Below are positions 1 through 5,035 of a stretch of 12,752 nt of DNA, piece after piece. Below the pieces are notes generated by a model, which was given only the letters and a program-made list of their open reading frames with translations, searched no databases and had not been told where the DNA came from. This stretch comes from Acidimicrobiaceae bacterium (GTDB lineage Bacteria; Actinomycetota; Acidimicrobiia; Acidimicrobiales; Salinilacustritrichaceae), in the NCBI GenBank assembly GCA_003476595.1, contig DMTU01000256.1:1-12752 (forward strand), in the 5' to 3' direction. Position numbers and translations under genes: made by a program. Within the stretch, counting starts at the first letter, position 1. The number at the start of each line of letters is the position of its first letter.

Positions 1-44
1 CCCCGCCGATCGGCAGGTGCTCGCCAGGCAGTGCGGGACGTCGA

Positions 45-203
45 TCAGACGATCTTGCCCTCGCCCTCCTGGTTGGCGCCGCGCTCGGTGGATTCGCGGT
101 ACTCCTCCTCGATGTCCGGAGACTCCTCTGCGGCGCGCTCGGCGGCCTTCTCCTCGTCGGGGGTGGGCTCCTGGAGCTTGCTGGGGTCGTTGTTGTCCGG
201 CAT
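45..203 (-). CDS. Small acidic hydrophilic protein, 52 aa, unknown function
   Basis: Reading the minus strand from ATG at 203 to TGA at 45-47 gives 52 residues beginning MPDNNDPSKL and ending GEGKIV. The composition is dominated by Glu, Asp, Ala, Pro and Arg, with no hydrophobic segment, no Cys and no His, so it is probably cytosolic and largely disordered. The start is well supported: AGGAGG on the minus strand (209-214) ends five bases before the ATG, the best ribosome binding site in the window. It diverges from the channel-like gene at 331, and nothing else is visible downstream in the 44 bases to the window edge. I do not recognise a family. The ribosome binding site and the amino-acid usage argue for a real gene, but the short length leaves some doubt. 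Confidence 0.6.
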   Translation of the reverse strand: MPDNNDPSKLQEPTPDEEKAAERAAEESPDIEEEYRESTERGANQEGEGKIV

Positions 204-208
204 TCCGG

Positions 209-214
209 CCTCCT
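209..214 (-). promoter_or_regulatory. Consensus Shine-Dalgarno site AGGAGG
   Basis: Read on the minus strand, AGGAGG lies five bases upstream of the ATG at 203. It decides the start of the 52-aa protein and contrasts with the several starts in this window that have no ribosome binding site. Confidence 0.7.
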
Positions 215-227
215 GGATGTGTGGGGG

Positions 228-246
228 CGGGAGCGATGGGCTCCCG
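228..246. repeat. Perfect 7-bp inverted repeat in a divergent intergenic region
   Basis: CGGGAGC (228-234) and GCTCCCG (240-246) flank a five-base loop. The repeat sits in the 127-bp gap (204-330) between the divergent genes starting at 203 and 331, closer to the minus-strand gene and inside its expected 5' leader. No T-run follows, so it is not an obvious terminator; an operator or a leader hairpin are the alternatives. In such GC-rich DNA a 7-bp repeat can also occur by chance. I found no convincing TANNNT -10 element in the rest of this gap on either strand. Confidence 0.3.
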
Positions 247-330
247 TGCGGTCGATGGCGTCCTTACCCAGCTTCGGCGCGATGTGCCCCGGCGCGGGTA
301 CCCCCGCAGCGATCGGGTTAGGGAGCTGGC

Positions 331-1104
331 ATGGACGATGCCGCTTCTCCCGCGCCGCGCCCGGGCACCCGGGCCGACGCCGAGGACCAGGCGGCACGCT
401 CCCTCCTCGGACCCGAACCGGAGGAGGAGAGCAGCCGGAGGGAGCGCCTGGCGGCCGTCCTCGAGCGGCGCCTCGACCCGGTGATGGCGGTGCTGGCCGT
501 GGCCTGGGGTGCGTTCGTCGCCTACGACCTCATCGCACCCGAGAGCCAGCGACCCGTCCTCTCCCTCGTCAGCGACGTCGTGTGGGGCATCTTCCTGCTC
601 GAGTTCGTGGCCAAGCTCGTCGTGTCCGGCCACCCGTTCCGGTTCCTGCGCCGCCGCTGGCCGTCGGTGTTCTTCCTCGCCGTGCCGCTCCTGCGCACCG
701 CCCGCATCATCCCCGCGCTGCGCACCCTGCGGATCCTGCCCAGCGTCCGGGTCCTCGGATCGTCGTACCGGGCCATCGGCACCGCCCGCGGGCTGCTCGG
801 GGGCCGGCTGTCCTTCCTCGCGGTCACGACGCTGTCGGTGATCGTGGCCGGCGCCCAGCTCCTCTACCTGCTCGACGGCAGCGGCGAGAGCTTCGGTGAG
901 ACGCTGTGGTGGTCGGTGAACCTGGCCATCTCGGGCACCTACATGTTCGAGCCGAGCACCATCCCGTCCCGCATCGTCTCGCTGCTGCTCAGCATCTACG
1001 CCGTCGTCGTCTTCGCCTCCATGGCCGCCGCGCTCGGCGCGTTCTTCGTCGAGCAGCGCGCCGAGCACGCCGCCGCCGAGGAGCGGGGCGAGACCGACGG
1101 CTGA
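331..1104 (+). CDS. Voltage-sensor-type ion channel homologue with degenerate selectivity filter
   Basis: This 257-residue protein has the layout of a six-helix voltage-gated channel. After a charged cytosolic N-terminus (1-48), helix S1 is about 50-68, S2 about 77-98 (acidic D82 and E91), S3 about 111-121, an arginine-bearing S4 about 122-142 (R122, R125, R131, R134, R140), S5 about 160-182, a pore helix about 190-200 and S6 about 212-239, then a short charged tail. The pore-helix LWW (192-194) and the S6 segment match the bacterial K+ channel family. However, where the TVGYGD signature should be, the sequence reads ISGTYMFEP (200-208). Potassium selectivity therefore cannot be assumed; it may be a divergent channel, a non-selective one or a pore-dead sensor. 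The start is supported by GGGAG at 321-325, five bases before the ATG. The next gene has its own promoter-like sequence. Confidence 0.8.
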   Translation: MDDAASPAPRPGTRADAEDQAARSLLGPEPEEESSRRERLAAVLERRLDPVMAVLAVAWGAFVAYDLIAPESQRPVLSLVSDVVWGIFLLEFVAKLVVSGHPFRFLRRRWPSVFFLAVPLLRTARIIPALRTLRILPSVRVLGSSYRAIGTARGLLGGRLSFLAVTTLSVIVAGAQLLYLLDGSGESFGETLWWSVNLAISGTYMFEPSTIPSRIVSLLLSIYAVVVFASMAAALGAFFVEQRAEHAAAEERGETDG

Positions 1105-1128
1105 CCTTCGCCCGCGACCCCCTACGCT
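1101..1128 (+). promoter_or_regulatory. Candidate promoter for the His-rich membrane protein gene
   Basis: A -35-like CTGACC (1101-1106, overlapping the stop codon of the channel gene) is followed after 16 bases by a -10-like TACGCT (1123-1128). Transcription from here would give a leader of about 30 bases containing the purine-rich GAGAGGGG site upstream of the ATG at 1165. The assignment rests on spacing and partial consensus only. Confidence 0.4.
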
Positions 1129-1164
1129 GCGGGGAGACGTCCGTCACACCAGAGAGGGGCACGC

Positions 1165-2388
1165 ATGCCCTCCACCTCCCACCCGGCGGCGGCGATCGCT
1201 GCCGCCGCATCGATCGCCGCTGGCCTGATCCACGCCGCGGCGGCCGGCTCGCACGCCGAGCTCGCCACCTTGTCGATGCTGTTCTCGATCACCGCGATCG
1301 CCCAGATCGGCTGGGGCGCCGCCGCGCTCGTGCGCCCGACCCCGCCGGTCATGGTCACCGGCCTCGGCATCAACCTCGCCGCGCTCGGGGCCTGGCTCAC
1401 CAGCCGGACGGTGGGCCTGTCCGCCGTCGAGGGCCTCGAAGCCGGCCAGAGCATCGGCTTCCAGGACGGCCTCGCGGCCGGCTTCGCCCTCCTGGCCCTC
1501 CTGGCCCTCGGGGCCACGACGGTCGCCGTCGCCGACATCGCCATGCCACGCCTCGGACAGGCCGCGGTGCCGGCGATCATCGCCCTGCTCGCGTTCGCCA
1601 CGGTCCCGGCCATGGCCCAGCCCCACGACCACGGCAGCCACGACCACGGCGACGACGTGGCACTGGCCGCCGGCGAGGTCGCCTCGACCGGCGACGGCCA
1701 GGGCGACGACCACCCCCACGACGAGGCCCACGACCACGGCGACGACGACCACCACGACGACGGCGGTGACGACCACCACGGGACGACCGACACCGACGAC
1801 GACGCCGAGCCGGAGGCACCCGCCCCGACCTCGGAGGAGCTCGGCTACCCGGCGAGCTTCGCCTCGTTCCTCGACGACGCGCCCAGCGACGAGGCTCGGG
1901 AGCGGGCCGAGCAGCTGCTGGTCGAGACCACCGAGGCGATGCAGGCGTTCCCGGACGAGGCCGCGGTGCAGGCGGCCGGGTTCACGTCCATCGGCGACGG
2001 CGCCACCGGCTACGAGCACTACATCAACGTCCAGCGCATCATCGACCCCCGGGTGCTCGACCCCGACGACATCGAGTCGATCGTGCTCAAGGTGAACCCC
2101 GACGGCACCAAGGAGGTGGCCTCGGCCATGTACCTGCTGCCGTTCGGTGCGACCATGGCCGACGCTCCCGACGTCGCCGGCGACCTGACGCCCTGGCACG
2201 ACCACCAGAACCTGTGCTGGGACGGCGCCCGGGTCGTGGGCACCACCAACGCCACCGGTTCCTGCGCCCGTGGCGAGTTCCGGCCCACCCAGCCCATGCT
2301 CCACGTCTGGGTGGACGAGCACCCCTGCGGTCCCTTCGCCGGCATCGAGGGCTCCCACGGGTCGGGCTGCGAGCAGCACGACCACTGA
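1165..2388 (+). CDS. Five-helix membrane protein with His/Asp-rich linker and Cys/His-rich C-terminal domain
   Basis: This 407-residue protein has three parts. The N-terminal half is hydrophobic, with likely helices at about 8-28, 33-56, 62-84, 100-126 and 132-150. It is followed by a linker (about 151-215) rich in His and Asp, with 12 histidines between residues 154 and 205, often as HDH or DDHH. The C-terminal soluble domain (about 220-407) contains YEHYINVQRI (283-292), WHDHQNLCW (344-352) and a run of possible metal ligands: H345, H347, C351, C367, H380, H386, C388, H398, C402, H405 and H407. I do not recognise a named family. By composition it could bind Zn, Cu or Ni at the cell surface or in the envelope, but that is inference, since His/Asp linkers also occur in proteins that only buffer metal. 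The ATG at 1165 has GAGAGGGG just upstream. Confidence 0.75.
   Translation: MPSTSHPAAAIAAAASIAAGLIHAAAAGSHAELATLSMLFSITAIAQIGWGAAALVRPTPPVMVTGLGINLAALGAWLTSRTVGLSAVEGLEAGQSIGFQDGLAAGFALLALLALGATTVAVADIAMPRLGQAAVPAIIALLAFATVPAMAQPHDHGSHDHGDDVALAAGEVASTGDGQGDDHPHDEAHDHGDDDHHDDGGDDHHGTTDTDDDAEPEAPAPTSEELGYPASFASFLDDAPSDEARERAEQLLVETTEAMQAFPDEAAVQAAGFTSIGDGATGYEHYINVQRIIDPRVLDPDDIESIVLKVNPDGTKEVASAMYLLPFGATMADAPDVAGDLTPWHDHQNLCWDGARVVGTTNATGSCARGEFRPTQPMLHVWVDEHPCGPFAGIEGSHGSGCEQHDH
1621..1800 (+). repeat. Low-complexity GAC/CAC tract with an exact 20-bp direct repeat
   Basis: The DNA encoding the His/Asp linker is a degenerate CAC/GAC/GGC tract. It contains an exact 20-bp direct repeat at 1638-1657 and 1728-1747. 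The copies are 90 bp apart, so they are in the same reading frame and a slip between them would remove or add 30 codons without a frameshift. This makes the linker length a likely point of variation between related strains. Confidence 0.6.
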
Positions 2389-2433
2389 TCCGGCCTGCCC
2401 CGGGCTGACTGGCATGTGGAAGGCTCGGCGACG

Positions 2434-3582
2434 ATGAGCACGGTGTCGAGCCCCTTCTACGACGACGACCACCACGCCTACCGGGAGGTGGTGCGCGCCT
2501 TCACCGAGAACGAGATCGCCCCCCACGTCCACGAGTGGGACCTGGCCGGTGAGGTCCCCCGCGACCTGTACGTGAAGGCCGGGGCGATCGGCCTGTTCGG
2601 CGACGGGTTCCAGGAGGAGTACGGCGGCCACGGCCAGCGCGACGCCCTCATGCGCCTCGTGCTCATGGAGGAGCTGTGCATGGCCGGCTCCGGCGGCGTG
2701 GTCGCTGCGCTCTTCTCGAACTACATCGGCCTGCCGCCGATCCAGCGGTTCGGCTCCGAGGAGATGAAGGCGCGGGTCATCGCCCCGTGCATGAGCGGCG
2801 AGAAGATCGCGGCGCTCGCCATCACCGAGCCCTCGGGCGGCTCCGACGTGGCCCGGATCAAGACCACCGCCCGGCGCGAGGGCGACGAGTTCGTGGTGAA
2901 CGGCTCCAAGACCTTCATCACGTCAGGCATGCGGGCCGACTTCTTCGCCACGGCCGTGCGCACCGGCGGGGAGGGCCCCGCCGGCATCTCGATGATGCTG
3001 ATCGAGGGCGACCGCCCCGGGGTCGACCGCACCAAGCTCGACAAGATGGGCTGGCTCGCGTCCGACACCGCCACCCTCTACTTCGACGACGTGCGGGTGC
3101 CGGAGGAGAACCTCATCACCGAGGAGAACGCCGGCTTCTCCGCCATCGTCAACAACTTCAACGCCGAGCGCATCGACCTGGCGGTCCAGTCCACCGCCTT
3201 CAGCCGGGTGTGCTTCGACGAGGCCGTCGGTTGGGCCCGCGAGCGGGAGACCTTCGGCAAGCGTCTCGCCGACCACCAGGTGATCCGCCACAAGCTGGCC
3301 GAGATGGACCGGATGATCAACGCGTCGAAGGCGTGGCTGGAGCTGCTGTCGTGGCGGCTCAACCAGGGCGACAACCCGGTGGCCGAGATCGCCGAGGCCA
3401 AGGTCAACGCCACCCTGTGCTTCGAGCAGTGCGCCCGGGAGGCGGCACAGATCCTCGGCGGCGCCAGCTACCTGCGGGGCGACACCGTCGAGCGCCTCTA
3501 CCGCGAGGTGCGGGTGCAGGCCATCGGCGGCGGCTCCGAGGAGATCATGCGCGACCTGGCATCGCGCCAGCTCGGCATCTGA
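2434..3582 (+). CDS. Acyl-CoA dehydrogenase (LCAD/isovaleryl-CoA dehydrogenase-like)
   Basis: This FAD-dependent flavoprotein would catalyse alpha,beta-dehydrogenation of an acyl-CoA, the first step of beta-oxidation or of branched-chain amino acid breakdown. From ATG 2434 it has 382 residues, normal for the family. Family motifs include ITEPSGGSD (about 130-138), FITSGMRADF (161-170), the helix with RETFGKRLADHQ (271-282), QILGGASYLRG (339-349) and a C-terminal IGGGSEEIMRD. At that C-terminal site MCAD-type enzymes have the catalytic Glu (YEGTNEI), but here it is Gly. Instead a Glu sits in FNAERI (Glu245), where LCAD and isovaleryl-CoA dehydrogenase carry theirs, so it is the likely base. 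An alternative GTG at 2416 adds six residues; I prefer the ATG, with GGAAGG ten bases upstream. The gene may be read through from the gene ending at 2388. Substrate chain length cannot be read from sequence alone. Confidence 0.93.
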   Translation: MSTVSSPFYDDDHHAYREVVRAFTENEIAPHVHEWDLAGEVPRDLYVKAGAIGLFGDGFQEEYGGHGQRDALMRLVLMEELCMAGSGGVVAALFSNYIGLPPIQRFGSEEMKARVIAPCMSGEKIAALAITEPSGGSDVARIKTTARREGDEFVVNGSKTFITSGMRADFFATAVRTGGEGPAGISMMLIEGDRPGVDRTKLDKMGWLASDTATLYFDDVRVPEENLITEENAGFSAIVNNFNAERIDLAVQSTAFSRVCFDEAVGWARERETFGKRLADHQVIRHKLAEMDRMINASKAWLELLSWRLNQGDNPVAEIAEAKVNATLCFEQCAREAAQILGGASYLRGDTVERLYREVRVQAIGGGSEEIMRDLASRQLGI

Positions 3583-3609
3583 CCGCGACACCAGCACTGC
3601 CAGTTCCCC

Positions 3610-5001
3610 TCAGCGGCCGACCTCGATGAGGGTGTCGAAGGCGGCGACGAGGTGGTCGCGGAGGCCGGCGGGGTCGTCGATGGCGCCGGCGTCGACGACG
3701 AGGCCCATGTCGAGGCTGCCGTTGTAGCTGAGCGTGCTGAGGTTGAACGCCGTGCCCGAGATCGGGCCCATCGACAGCACGGCCTCGCAGCGGCCGCCGG
3801 CGATGTAGAGCTCCACCGGCGCGGCGCGCACGTTGGACACGGTGAAGTCGACGGTGGCGGCGGCGTCCTTGGCGAATGACGTCAGCACCGACGTCGGCAG
3901 CAGGTTCACGACCATGGCCAGCTGGCCGATCAGGTCCATGGAGCCGCCGCCCTTCACCGCGGCCAGCGCCTCGTGCACCATCGCGAAGGCCTCGATGGGG
4001 TCCTCGGGCACCCGCAGGTCCGTCGTGGTGATGGCGAAGGCGTTGCCGCCGGCGGTGCCCCCCTTGCGGGTGCTGACCGGCATGGCGGCGCGGAGCAGGT
4101 CGGGGCGCACGCCGCGCTCGTGGTGGTAGGCGGCAGCGCCGGCGAGCGCGCCGGCGACGAACACGTCGTTGATCGTCCCGCCGAGCACCCGGCCGGCCTG
4201 CTTCACGTCGGCGAGGGGCACGTGCAGCGACCCGAACCAGCGCTTGAGCGTGCGCGGCTTCCACAGCGGCGAGCCGACGGTGCGGCCCTCCTCGTGCGAC
4301 GGGCGCAGCGACCGGTCGATCTCCTTGACGGCCCGGCCCAGGCCCTGGGCGGTGCCGAGCGGGTTGCCGACCACCGAGCCGGTGACCCGGCGGGCGAGGC
4401 CGCCGACCCGGCGCACGTTGTGGCCCACGACCTCCATGGCGCTCTCGGCGAAGCCGTCACCGTCGCCGGCGGGGGCAGGCACGTCGGGCGGGTCGGGTTC
4501 GTTCGGGTCGCGCTCGAGGTCCACGAACTGCTCGGCGAGGCGCACCCCACCCTCACCGTCGGTGATGGTGTGGTGCATCTTCTGGAACAGCGCGGCCCGA
4601 CCGTCGGCCAGGCCCTCGATGACGACGAACTGCCACAGCGGGCGGGTGCGGTCGAAGGGCTCCTGCAGCAGCCGGATGGCCAGCTCGTGCAAGTCGGCGT
4701 CGGTGCCCGGCGCGGGGACGGCGATGCGCCACACGTGGCGGTCGAGGTCGAACTCCGGATCGTCCACCCACGCGGGCGGGCTCAGGCGGCCGACGCTGGC
4801 GACGACGTGCTGGCGCAGGCGCGGCACGGCCACCACGGCCCGGGCGAGGCGGGCGCGCAAGCGCTCCAGCGACGGCGGCCGGTCGAGGATCGTGAGGCTC
4901 GCGAACCAGGAGCTGAGCGCAGGGTCCTTCTCGAGGTTCCACATGAGCGCCTCGTTGTCGCTCATGTGACGCTCGAACTGCTGCTCCCGGGGACGGGCCA
5001 T
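3610..5001 (-). CDS. Wax ester synthase/diacylglycerol O-acyltransferase (WS/DGAT)
   Basis: This enzyme transfers an acyl group from acyl-CoA to a fatty alcohol or diacylglycerol, making storage wax esters or triacylglycerol at the membrane or lipid-body surface. The 463-residue length is typical. The catalytic HHxxxDG motif is intact as HHTITDG (143-149), preceded by RPLWQFVVIEG (120-130). The second half has the family GGTINDV block (274-280) and the C-terminal DFTVSNVRA segment (385-393), followed by the usual GTAFNLSTLSYNG region. Two starts are possible: ATG at 5001, or ATG at 4965 (residue 13, MSDNEALMW), where many family members begin. Neither has a ribosome binding site. A TACGCT hexamer seven bases upstream of 5001 fits a leaderless transcript, so I keep 5001. 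The gene converges on the acyl-CoA dehydrogenase with a 27-bp gap and no clear terminator between them. Confidence 0.9.
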   Translation of the reverse strand: MARPREQQFERHMSDNEALMWNLEKDPALSSWFASLTILDRPPSLERLRARLARAVVAVPRLRQHVVASVGRLSPPAWVDDPEFDLDRHVWRIAVPAPGTDADLHELAIRLLQEPFDRTRPLWQFVVIEGLADGRAALFQKMHHTITDGEGGVRLAEQFVDLERDPNEPDPPDVPAPAGDGDGFAESAMEVVGHNVRRVGGLARRVTGSVVGNPLGTAQGLGRAVKEIDRSLRPSHEEGRTVGSPLWKPRTLKRWFGSLHVPLADVKQAGRVLGGTINDVFVAGALAGAAAYHHERGVRPDLLRAAMPVSTRKGGTAGGNAFAITTTDLRVPEDPIEAFAMVHEALAAVKGGGSMDLIGQLAMVVNLLPTSVLTSFAKDAAATVDFTVSNVRAAPVELYIAGGRCEAVLSMGPISGTAFNLSTLSYNGSLDMGLVVDAGAIDDPAGLRDHLVAAFDTLIEVGR

Positions 5002-5008
5002 CCTGGCG

Positions 5009-5026
5009 AGCGTACCCCTGTACGTT
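5009..5026. promoter_or_regulatory. Overlapping divergent -10-like elements within an inverted repeat
   Basis: CGTAC (5011-5015) and GTACG (5020-5024) form a perfect inverted repeat with a four-base centre. Reading outward, the minus strand carries TACGCT (5014 down to 5009), seven bases before the WS/DGAT ATG. The plus strand carries TACGTT (5021-5026), nine bases before the amylosucrase GTG. Both fit TANNNT. With only 34 bp between the genes and no Shine-Dalgarno on either side, the simplest reading is a pair of leaderless, mutually exclusive promoters. The repeat could also be an operator. No experimental data are implied. Confidence 0.45.
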
Positions 5027-5035
5027 GCCTCGTCG

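Noticed and set aside
5..14. 10-bp palindrome GCCGATCGGC near the left edge
   Set aside because: It has no loop and no T-run, and lies 30 bases past the end of the 52-aa gene. A GC-rich palindrome of this size is expected by chance and does not support a terminator.
17..899. Several overlapping plus-strand frames at the left end (from 17, 31, 219 and 509)
   Set aside because: Their composition is Arg/Pro/Ser-rich, with no domain. They overlap the 52-aa gene or the channel gene, both better supported.
1621..1800. Possible CRISPR-like or tandem repeat array
   Set aside because: The repeats are codon-level CAC/GAC reiteration inside a coding sequence, with one exact 20-bp pair and no regular spacers.
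1144..2631. Minus-strand frame of 495 codons opposite the His-rich membrane protein
   Set aside because: It is a Val/Gly/Arg/His-rich shadow crossing two genes on the opposite strand that have their own support.
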